This document shows positions 1 to 8,747 of a DNA stretch of 29,385 bases, one piece after another. Position 1 is the stretch's first letter. Each line of letters starts with the position of its first letter. Location: contig FLMG01003765.1 in the NCBI GenBank assembly GCA_900088475.1, positions 14,550 through 43,934 of the forward strand, given 5' to 3'. The notes below the pieces were generated by a model. It worked only from the letters and a program-made list of their open reading frames with translations. It was not told the DNA's origin and ran no database searches. The DNA comes from Hyphochytrium catenoides (Eukaryota; Sar; Hyphochytriomycetes; Hyphochytriales; Hyphochytriaceae). Made by a program: the position numbers and the translations under genes.

Positions 1-221
1 TCGGGTTTACCGAAGAGTTACGAGCTTGCTGTGCTGCTCGCCTAGCAACTATCTTGTCCGCCTCTCTCCAATGACCGGTAGCCGTAGTCACCGCCGTAGA
101 GGAGGTCTCTTCTCTGCCTTGAGCTCACCCAGCAGCTAATGCTGTGCCTATCTATCTCCTCCTCAAACCTACGGTCTTTCTCTCTGCCGATGTGGCCCCA
201 TTGGCTCAGGAGCTCCTAGTC

Positions 222-1093
222 TCAAGGGTAGAGCTGCCCACAGTCCTCTATGTACACTTCCTCCTGCGGCTTCCCACTCTCTGAGCCAAGTGCCTCCAGT
301 GTCCTCAAGACCTTCATGCCTTCAGCTCCCATTATATAGCCGAAGACAACGTGCCTCTCATCCAGCCACTTCGTCTCTGAGCCATTGGAGGAGAAACAGA
401 GAGACCACGGAGGAGCGCAAGAAAGGAAGAATGAGGAAGGTTACTCTGGAGGCAGGTCAGGAAAGTGAAGCAAGGGAAACGATAAGCTTTGAAGCACTCT
501 AAAGCTTGAGAAGGAAAGGTAGCTCGCAGGGAACAGGAAGAGTAAGAGAAGCAGATGTAGCAGACACTGGCTGGTTGAAGAGAGAGGAAGAGAGACCGAA
601 ACAGTTGCTCACGCCCCTCTGGCGGGGGGAGTAGACCAAGAGTGGGGCATACTTCCTTCTCAAGATAGATATACAACGAGAGGGATGAGGAAAGAGAGAG
701 AGAAAGGGAGAGAAAGAGAGAGAAAGAGAGAGAGAAGAGAGAGAGAGAGGATAGAGAGAGGGAGAAGAGAGAGCGAAAGAGGGAGAGAGAGAGAGAGAAA
801 GAGAGAGAGAAGAGAGAGAGAAAGAGAAAGAGAGGAGAGAGAGAAAGGGAGAGAGAAAGGCAGAGAGAGATAAGATAGACAAGGAGCTAGAAGACAGACA
901 TCTTTCCTACCCACGAAGGAGATGTAGAATCTGCTGGTGTTGCTATCTGGCCCGGTATTGACCATGCTGAGCACGCCTGGGCCCGTGTGACGCAGGATAA
1001 AGTTCTCGTCCTTGAATTCTACCATCGAGTCATAGATGCTCTCACCGCCCGTCCCATCGTTGTTCTGGAATAATTCGCGGATGGAGAGAGATG

Positions 1094-1142
<49 letters not shown>

Positions 1143-2020
1143 AGCACAGGCATGCACGGCTGTCGGGAAGGGATAGAATAGGAGCGGGAACGAGTGGCTA
1201 TGCTAGAGAGAGCTGAAGAGAGAACTGAGAGACAGAGGGATGGGGAGCAGACGCATATCAAAGAAGCCATGTTAGAGAGCTGATCACTGCCATTCGCAAT
1301 GCAAAATGGAGAGGAGACTGCAAAACGTGGAAGAGAGACACAGAAGGGGAAGAGAGAGAGAAAGAAAGAGAGAAAGGGAGAGAGAAAGAGAGAGAAAGAG
1401 AAAGAGAGAGAGAGAAAGAGAGAGGACAGGATGGTACCACAAAGTCCCCGCTCTGACAGTTATAGTCCTTGGTAATGCGAGTGAAGTTGCTGCACATCCA
1501 TCGACCAAGAAGGGAAGAGAAGAAGGGAGGCAATGGATGACAGAGCAACACAAAGAGATGAAGAGATGAGAAGAGTGAAGGCTCATACTTAGCCTCTGCT
1601 AAGATGCAGACCGGACCAGAGAGTTACAGAGAGAGACAGAAAGAGAAAGAGAGGAGGAATAGAGAGAGGGGGAGAGAGAGAGAGAGCGAAGAGAGTTTGG
1701 CAAGCGAGAGAGCAACTGGAAGGAGGTGTGAGCTAAGGGATGGCAAGCGTATCCATGGACATAAGATAGCGAGATGACGGGGGTCACGCCTACCAGCCTC
1801 GATAGCAGCGAAGCTTGCCCGACCGATCTGACACTCCAAGCTCCCCGGTACACAGAGCGCGGAAGTTGTTGCACGTCTTCGGGCAGACATCCGATCGCAG
1901 CTCAATGGTGAGGCGGCCCAACTTCCTGCTGGAGGCACTGAGATCCAGGAAGACGATCGGGTTGAGCTTCCTGTCCCCAAGCACAGGCGGGCCTGGCGTG
2001 TCCAGACTCGAGCCCACCAT
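222..2020 (-). CDS. Cyclophilin-type peptidyl-prolyl cis-trans isomerase, 4 exons
   Basis: Single-domain cyclophilin, predicted 195 residues, which would isomerise Xaa-Pro bonds during folding or in a complex. Exons (minus strand) 1794-2020, 1438-1489, 911-1064 and 222-376 join in frame at GT-AG borders, and the sum is exactly 196 codons. Family blocks seen in order: [52 protein letters not shown], and a terminal IEDCGQLYP. Residues equivalent to human CypA Arg55, Gln63, Trp121 and His126 are present (R80, Q88, W148, H153). The pocket is altered: Phe60 and Phe113 are Tyr (Y85, Y140), Met61 is Asn (N86) and Ala101 is Val. There is no signal peptide, so it is probably cytosolic or nuclear. The N-terminus is about 20 residues longer than CypA. 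All three introns (304, 373 and 534 bp) carry CT-rich sense-strand tracts. The family call is very sure; exon borders are by eye. Confidence 0.94.
377..910 (-). repeat. GA/CT microsatellite-rich intron 3 of cyclophilin
   Basis: About 190 bases (roughly 680-870) are almost pure purine GA/GAAA on the plus strand, hence CT-rich in the cyclophilin transcript. Long RE-rich or SL-rich open frames here are artefacts of the repeat. Confidence 0.9.
1065..1437 (-). repeat. GA/CT microsatellites in cyclophilin intron 2
   Basis: Two separate purine tracts lie in this intron: a near-perfect (GA)n at about 1083-1140 and an imperfect GA/GAAA tract at about 1336-1426. In the transcript both are polypyrimidine; the second lies near the donor and the first just before the acceptor. 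Confidence 0.9.
1490..1793 (-). repeat. GA/CT microsatellite in cyclophilin intron 1
   Basis: An imperfect GA tract at about 1619-1690 makes a CT-rich stretch in the transcript. It is shorter than the tracts in the other two introns of this gene. Confidence 0.8.
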
Positions 2021-2503
2021 AGCTCCTGACTAATCTTAAGCCTCACAAATCATCCAGACGGTCTCCGGCAAGCTCTTCCCAGCTCAGCTCTTGAAGACAG
2101 AGCTTCCTAACTGTCTCCCCAGGAGCGGGGCGGTGCGGCTCAAAGGCAATAAGAACAGCCGAAGAAAAACCTTGAATAACTGACGGCGTTTCGGTCCTAG
2201 AGAACCCGCTAACGGCCAGATCTCGGGTCCTGATTAGGGAATGGACGAGCAGGCCAGACACAGAGCTGGAGGATCTGTCTATGAGCACGAAAGAGGAGCG
2301 ATGGAGCTGCTTAGGAGGGTTACGGGCGGGTAGAAGCAGAGTTTGGGCCGGATCCCTTTGTAGGAACACCCTTGGAGTGCTAAGGATAGGACAGATTGTC
2401 ACAAGGGCGATTGCGTGAACGAACAGCGTTTATTATGGTTTGCGGAACAGTCTCACACTCATCATCACTGAAGTGTGCCTTAAGTTAAGGGCTAAGAGGG
2501 GGC
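2021..2503. other. Intergenic: RPS4 3' region and cyclophilin promoter
   Basis: This stretch separates two genes transcribed leftward, so it should hold the RPS4 3' UTR and the cyclophilin promoter. I see no TATA-like element I would defend. A 119-codon minus-strand open frame (2043-2402) has no recognisable domain and overlaps both expected UTRs; I treat it as chance. Confidence 0.5.
2429..2434 (-). terminator. AATAAA polyadenylation signal for RPS4
   Basis: The minus strand reads AATAAA 70 bases past the RPS4 stop codon. The position fits a canonical poly(A) signal. Confidence 0.6.
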
Positions 2504-3726
2504 TTAAGAGCGGCCCTTGTTGACGCGGAGGCTCCTCTCCTCCAGGATGGAGAGCTTGATACCCTTGCCGCGAGGCAGTGACACCCAAGGCTTGTTTTCC
2601 TTACCGATAACGAACACATTTCCAAGACGGGTAGCAAAAGAGTGACCTGCTGCGTCCTTGATGTGTGCAATATCGAAAGAACCCTGATGCCTGAAGGATA
2701 GAGTAAGAAGTTGGCGTTAGGGCTGAGGTTCCGATAAAGTGTCACAAACATAACAAAGGGTATACATCTAGAAGGACAAAGAGGTAGGCCGACGTCTATA
2801 CGCATACACATAGGCTCAATGCTAGTAGACTGCTGATGCCTCACGGTGTACCGATGACAACCAACCACACCCAGCTCAACAGGGAGTCCGAGGGTGCGTC
2901 CCTACCTCTCAACGTGTCCAAGGATACCAACACGACCCGTGTTGCGTCCACGAGTGATCATCACCAGATTGCCAGCCTCGAACTTGATGAAATCAACAAT
3001 CTTGCCGGTCTCAAGGTCGATCTTGACGGTGTCGTTGACCTTGATAAGAGGATCAGGGTACCGGATGGTGCGGCCATCGTGGGTGGCAACATAAGGAACG
3101 CCCTTCTTGGTCAGCTCCTGCTTGTTGACGCGAGCCAGCTTGTACTTGGCCTCCTCATCAGAGATGCGGTGGAGAACAAAGCGGCCCTTGGTGTCGTAAA
3201 GAAGGCGGAAGGTATCCTCGGTCTTCTCAATAGACACAACGTCCTGGAACCCAGCAGGGAAGTTCAAGTCGGTGCGGACCTTGCCGTCCACAGAGACGAG
3301 CTTCTCCATGCAGATCATGTTAACCTCGTTCTTGGTCAAGGCATACTTGAGCCTATTGCGGAGGATAAGGATGAGTGGCAGGCACTCGCGAAGCTTGTGT
3401 GGTCCTGGGCTGGGGCGTGGGGCGTAAATGCCGTCCAGCTTGCCCAGCATCCAGTGCTTGGGTGCGCTCAAGCGCTTAAGATGCTTCTTTGGTCCGCGGC
3501 CCTATAACGTAACATATAACCGTGAGAAGATTGTGCAGAGATCAAGAGACATCGACCCAAGATAAATATCGCGGACGTCATGCCAGATGAACGACAAGCT
3601 GTGAGGTAATAACATAAGCAATAACCATGCGATCAAAGAACGACAGCACACATACAAACTGCTCAACAGACTCGAGCTCATTGTAGCCCATCGAGAAGAC
3701 AATACAGCTTTATCCAAGCTTACCAT
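2504..3726 (-). CDS. RPS4: 40S ribosomal protein S4 (eS4), 3 exons
   Basis: Cytosolic small-subunit ribosomal protein eS4, predicted 261 residues (human RPS4X is 263). Exons: 3724-3726 (the ATG alone), 2906-3501 and 2504-2690; these sum to exactly 262 codons. The protein begins [20 protein letters not shown], the family hallmark. It continues through the S4-type RNA-binding region ([18 protein letters not shown]), the eS4 central domain ([17 protein letters not shown]) and a KOW motif ([16 protein letters not shown]), and ends [22 protein letters not shown]. The intron directly after ATG has donor ATG|gtaagc and acceptor ttatag|GGC. Splitting the start codon from the body is common in ribosomal protein genes and puts intron splicing before almost all coding sequence. 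Family certainty is essentially complete. The first exon rests on the required Met plus a perfect donor. Confidence 0.97.
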
Positions 3727-4638
3727 GTTGCTATTGTTCGTTCAGGAGCTTCAGTCTCCAACTGTTCCGGATGATGAGTGAGAGAAATGAAGACGCGATG
3801 ACGGGGAGCTGAGGCCTGAGCGGCATCCGATTGCGTGGTCGGCGGCGCTCCCTCCTCCCTACCAATCAAGTAGTGCAGGGACCAACCAGGCAAGAGTCTC
3901 CCAAATACGACCTATTATGAGAAACAATATGCTAGGAAAATGTCTCCCATTACTGGGAAGCTTATAAAAGTAAAGGTGAAATACCTCCCACCCGCCCATG
4001 GTATTATAATATAGTCGCCCATTTGGATCAACTTCCTTCCCATCCCGGATCTTATTCGGAATAGGAAATGTCAAGGAGTTGGTAATTCTTGGAAGGAGAG
4101 TTGCTTATCAATTATATACTTAGGCTGTACGCTTCCCCAAAGAGTGGTACGGGCCGTACTACAACTACAATACCTCGTCCAACAAGCTTCAATGCCTATG
4201 AAGCCCAAGTAGAAAACATAGACAGTTTAATGATGATGATGACTGGGAAGACGGAAGAAATGTGAGCTCATCACCGCAGTCAACACCACGCTCATTTCTT
4301 ATCAGTTAGTTGAAGACTGATAGTGAAAAGTAGGCACTTGGCGGCAGCGATGGGTCGCTGGGGGAGATGGCATGACATAATGTAATTGAGGAGGGGAGAG
4401 GCATTAAATAGCGCTGCAGCCACCGGGGTTCTTCCTTATTGAGATTGAATGGGTAGGATTATCTAGTCCAGAATAAGCTTTTGTCGACTCTGTACTAGGC
4501 TACGGCGTATCTGTGCTTCTTACGGGCATACATATTGCAATAATGTAGAGCCATCACAAAGACCTTGTAAGATGTGGTAAGAGGCCGCCTGGGATTATTA
4601 GGATCATTCGTTTATTTGTTCAGTGCTCTGAGTTATTG
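3727..4638. other. Intergenic: RPS4 upstream region and 3' region of the next gene
   Basis: About 900 bases between two leftward genes. The part next to RPS4 should be its promoter and 5' UTR. A 71-codon minus-strand frame at 3859-4074 shows no family I recognise and no good splice partners. The only element I can support is the poly(A) signal at 4611-4616. Confidence 0.5.
4611..4616 (-). terminator. AATAAA polyadenylation signal for the 4639-6012 gene
   Basis: The minus strand reads AATAAA about 23 bases after the TGA stop, in an A-rich context. Confidence 0.55.
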
Positions 4639-6012
4639 TCACGATGGTCCCTCTTCAAGCAGTGCTTGGAAGCGCTGAGTCTGGTCCAACATAATCCTCT
4701 CCAGTGTGTCCTGACAAGAAGAGAGGTGAGGCACGCGCACATTATCACACAAGGACTGAGTATAGAACCCACCTTAAGTTTGTTATCCATGGAGTGCAGG
4801 CTAATGGAGTCTCTTAGCAGAGCAGCATCAATTTTGTGCTTATTTAGCACCTGAAGTGATATCTCGTTTGTCCTGTCCATATATCTGGGGATACAAGGGG
4901 CGAGGTCAATTGAAAACAGTTTGGTGACCCGAAAGACGGCAAAGAACAGCTCCTTCTTTACCTCTGAATGATGTCGTTATACAGGCTCTGGTCGCTTAAT
5001 CCTGCAGCCTTGGCCTGAACGATCAGCTCGCTCATCGCCGCTTGCATGAGGTCGTTCTGCTCAAGCAGGATCTCGATGAGCTTCTCTACAGGAATCACGT
5101 TCTGAAGGTTGTCCTTCTTAATCTAAGTGCAGTTGTTAGCGCATCAATGATGAGAATGACCAAATCATGACTACTTCTTACCAGAGGCTCTCGTTCTCCA
5201 GTAGCAAGCCACCTCAGACGCTCCATACGACTGATTTGAAGCTGAAACTTCTCAGCCTGCTCGACTGATAGGCCTCCATCCTCACCATTCCCTCCTGGCA
5301 GCTGATTTCTGCTCAGGTCATCAAAGGCCTGGTGCACTTCCTCTTCTGTAACATAATTGTTGCGGTAGACGGCATCCCGGACTCGCTCCAACAGGTCCTC
5401 AAACTTTCGAGTCATCTCAATCCGTCTTTCATCTGCAGTTTTCGGCTTCTTGTTCGCTTTCTTCTCCTTAGGTGAGAGAGTAAGGAATAAGCATCCACAG
5501 CTCCTGCCTCACAAAAAGGATTCTCTTACCTGCTCTAACTCATCCGCGAAGTCGGCCAACAGCTTATCTACAAGGTATTCCAAGTTCGTGTTGACGTTAT
5601 CCGACAAATACAGCAGAAAGTCGACGTTAATCTTGGAGGATGGTCTATGGACAGGCGCCTCCTCTCCATCTTCACTGTCTGGTTTAACCTTCTTTGTCTC
5701 CGCATTAGGTTCATCCTCGCCGACCTCATTGTAATTCGAGTAAATCGCAGCTGCCGCAGCTATCAGACCCACAGCTCCGGCTGGCGCAGCTAGATTGCGA
5801 GAGTTGGCGAAGAGTTTGCTTATGGGTGAGGTGCTACTGCCAGTCGACGAGAATCGCCGCTGCGGTACTCGTCGCCGCATGCCCAGCTGTTCGGGCCGAA
5901 TCGAGTATCTTCTGGACATCAGAATATCAAAGGAGTTCCTAGATACTGCTCGACCACGTGGACCTTGGAACATAGGTCGGGTGACGCGCAAGATAGGCCT
6001 CAAGCCTCCCAT
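4639..6012 (-). CDS. Predicted mitochondrial membrane protein of unknown function, 5 exons
   Basis: I do not recognise the family. Exons 5530-6012, 5182-5466, 4962-5122, 4773-4884 and 4639-4710 join with consistent GT-AG borders and phases into 370 residues. The first 70 residues are rich in Arg and Ser and have no acidic residue before position 29. They contain RRYS and QRRFSST, typical of a mitochondrial presequence with an R-x-F/Y-S-type cleavage site. Residues about 74-92 (Ala/Gly/Ile-rich) form one possible membrane span. The rest (about 130-370) is predicted helical, with heptad-like Leu patterns and many charged residues. It includes RKFEDLLERVRDAVYRNNYV and a C-terminal tail rich in Leu, Asp and Arg. 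A soluble helical domain anchored in the inner membrane is plausible, for example a respiratory-complex or ATP-synthase accessory subunit, but nothing in the sequence proves that. The gene lies head to head with the PA-domain gene. Confidence 0.75.
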
Positions 6013-6886
6013 GGTTGTCCCATAGGGTGATCACACCACTTCAGAGTTCTATCACAGTGCTCTCGTCCCCGTCCTCGTTCCCTCTTGCCCTACGCAACAA
6101 GCTCCATCGTTGGAACTTCAGCCTTCGAGCAAACCTTTGCGCTGTGGACGCTGACGAGGTTTAGACTCTTCTGAGAAAGCAGCACTAGGCGGTCCTAAGG
6201 GGCGACACCCTGTCTCTGCTCTGCCTCGTGGCGCAACAACCGCCTACCGCCGCCGCCTGGCTTCCGATGATGCAGCACACAACCAGCTGCCATCAAGAAC
6301 TCACACACCTTCCCTTCATCTCTCTTGCTGTCTTTGTCCCCTCCCCTTTCTCTGTTCCGGACTTGCCACTCTGTCTCGCTTGCTGTTCCGTCTCTTGGCT
6401 GCCAGGTCCCCCAGAGAGATTCCAACCTCCCACAACCCGCAAACCTTCGAACAACCAACACACAAAACCCTTTAGACTGATTACCAGTCACAGATTATCA
6501 TGAGCCTCACCCTGACCGTCTAGCTCCGAGGGGCGTTCTGAACTGTCCACACTGAAGTTGAAGAATCTCTGCCGGACCTTCGACCACCGGCCACGGCGCT
6601 TCGAGCTCGAGCTCCAGCGCTCCAGCGCTTGGGTCTGAGCTTAGTTTGGCTGGTCTCGGCCAATAGACAGCGGCTAGACACGCATGTTCTCTGTCAACGT
6701 CCCGGTTCTTGCCTGTCAACGTCTCGCTTGTTCCTATATATTTTGCCAGCAGTGGTGTCTTTTATGTAGCCTTTGCGGGGAGTGGACATCTGGTGCCGTT
6801 GGAGCTGGTCGTGTGGCTGTACACAGAAAGTGGCACTGTGTCTGATGTCTCTGGCCACTTGCCTTTCAAATCCTCCGCGCAAGCGC
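6013..6886. promoter_or_regulatory. Shared divergent promoter region
   Basis: This 874-bp stretch separates the start codons of a leftward and a rightward gene, so it must hold both promoters and 5' UTRs. Visible structure: nested short repeats CGAGCTC/CTCCAGCGC at about 6602-6630; a 22-bp imperfect tandem repeat at 6691-6734; and a TATA-like CTATATATTTT at about 6733-6743, some 150 bases before the rightward ATG. No convincing gene lies inside. Confidence 0.5.
6691..6734. repeat. 22-bp imperfect tandem duplication
   Basis: CTGTCAACGT occurs at 6691 and again at 6713, each followed by a related 12-base stretch; about 18 of 22 bases match. It sits just upstream of the TATA-like sequence and could be a duplicated factor-binding site. 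Confidence 0.6.
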
Positions 6887-8539
6887 ATGAAAACAATGAA
6901 GTCGAAGGCTGCCTTACTTCTCCCGGTGTTGCTTCTGATAGCACTCTGCGGAGGAGCTACGGGGAAGTCAAGCAAGTCGAAGACTGAGTCCTCTCACTGG
7001 GGCCGATTGTATTTGGAAAGAGGGTTAGATAGCATTCAGTATTTCCGTGCAAAGTTTGGCGGACAGCCTGCAGTGGGCCAGTTTCCCCTAGAGATTGCAG
7101 AGCCAAGCAACGGTTGTATCCCTTACCCTAGCTATGTCATTGACCGCATCCGTAAAGAGCGCTCGATCATGCTCGTCCGCCGGGGTAAGTGGTGGCGCTA
7201 TGGAGTTCATGACCAACCCTGCTTTAATTGTCACTTCACTGTGCAAACATAGGCTTATGTTCGTTCGTCGAAAAAGCTCGTCATGCTCAGAATGCAGGCG
7301 CGTCCGCGGTGATCATGATCAACGATGACGAGAGTGTGCAGCGTCTCCCTGGGATCCAGCATGGCGACATCACCATTGCATTTGTTGTCGTGAGAAAAAG
7401 CGCTGGTGAGTCCGGGTCTTACCTAACTGCCAGTTAGAAGTTTGACAGCCCATATCGGTAGCTAAAGAGTGTCCTTTGTTTGTTTATCAACCTGGAATAT
7501 GATCAGGTGATCTCCTAGAAGCTGCAATTAGCCGCAGTGCGACAAAGGGGAGACTAGTGGCCATGCAGTGTCTTCCAAAGAGCCCCTGCCAACCTATGGC
7601 AGAAGAAGACCAGAGGGCAATCTCCTCACAGATAGTTACCGGTGGAGAGCTTCACGCTGTGCGATATAATCAGAAGATGCAGAAAGAGATCGAATCCATG
7701 GAGTTTCTTACGGTTAGCAAAAGCATCCAGAATGCCAGCACCTCCTTTGCATATCGTGTGTACCCACAACCTCCTCCACTCTCTCCATTCTGCGGCATTG
7801 CTCTTCGCCTCTGCCTCCCCTGCCCTTCTATTCTCTTGCCTGCAGGCGGAGTTTGGAGGTCCCTTGGCGTTTGACGCGGTAACTGCGGTCCGGTCGGAAC
7901 CATCTGATGGCTGTTCGCCTATCAATAACAAAGAGGATCTGAGCAACGCCGCGCTGATCATTGAGAGAGGGGGTTGCAGCTTCCTTACCAAGGTACTTGG
8001 CTATAATGTTGCTCAGCGCGGCTGGTACCCAGGGACATTTTCAACCTCCGTCATGTCAGCAAACAATCACTTGCGCTTTCTTTACGGGTCAACAACCTGA
8101 AAGGCCCCTGTCTAACCATTGATTGCAGGTGTCCAATGCTCAAAGTTCTGGAGCAGTATTGGCGATTGTCACCGACAATGGACAGGGCATTGCGCGCATG
8201 GAGACTACGCACAAGTACGAAGCTTATAACATTAGCATTCCTTCAATTATGGTCAGCGAGTCAGGCGGCAAGACATTGCTGCAGCAACGGAGGACACAAG
8301 TCCATTTTGCCTCCATAGATGGGCGGGTGTATGACCTGTGGAAAACCATTCAGTTCATGCCTGAGAACATTCCGAAGAAGAAGAAAGCGCAGCAAAAGTT
8401 CTTGGCCAACCTCTTCGAGCTCCATATGGAGAATCCTGATCGAGTGAAAGCGCTTAAAGACTCTTTCTTACACAGCGGTGGCCATGAAGATATACTTCGA
8501 GATGTGCTAGTACGACAGATGGGCAAAGAGGAGCTCTGA
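6887..8539 (+). CDS. ER-retained protein with tandem PA (protease-associated) domains, 5 exons
   Basis: Exons 6887-7184, 7253-7405, 7507-7712, 7846-7992 and 8129-8539 give 404 residues. The ATG at 6887 (or 6896) is chosen because it starts a clean signal peptide: basic MKTMKSK, a Leu-rich core, then CGGATG before the likely cleavage site. An in-frame ATG at 6773 would bury it. Two PA domains follow. The first (about 40-165) has RRGLCSFVEKARHAQNAGAS; the second (about 220-350) has IIERGGCSFLTKVSNAQSSG and YNISIPSIMVSESGG. Both keep the family's RGxCSFxxK core. No protease, RING or EGF domain is attached. A Lys-rich helical tail ends in KEEL, an accepted variant of the KDEL/HDEL retrieval signal. 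I infer a lumenal ER protein that binds a peptide or glycoprotein client. Vacuolar sorting receptors and PRADC1 are the nearest architectures known to me, but neither has two PA domains plus KEEL. Confidence 0.85.
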
Positions 8540-8747
8540 CCTGTGGCATTGATTCTTGCTTCCTCTTCTCCACTGTCTCTCTCTCGGCCACTTCCACTCT
8601 TTCTCTCTACATGGGACGGCATATTTTCCCCATGGCAGTATAGTAGCTCCTCTAAGGTTGAATATCAGTAAATGGTTATGTATATGAGCTTACATATGAG
8701 ACGTTGCTTTGGTCTCGCCCTTGCCGATTCCTTATCTATTGTCCGTT

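Noticed and set aside
660-1157. Long RE-rich and SL-rich open frames on both strands
   Set aside because: They are reading frames through GA/CT microsatellites. The only real coding part is the cyclophilin exon 911-1064.
2043-2402. 119-codon minus-strand frame between RPS4 and cyclophilin
   Set aside because: No domain, no signal and no membrane feature; it covers the RPS4 3' UTR and the cyclophilin promoter.
3859-4074. 71-codon minus-strand frame upstream of RPS4
   Set aside because: No family resemblance and no splice partners I could support.
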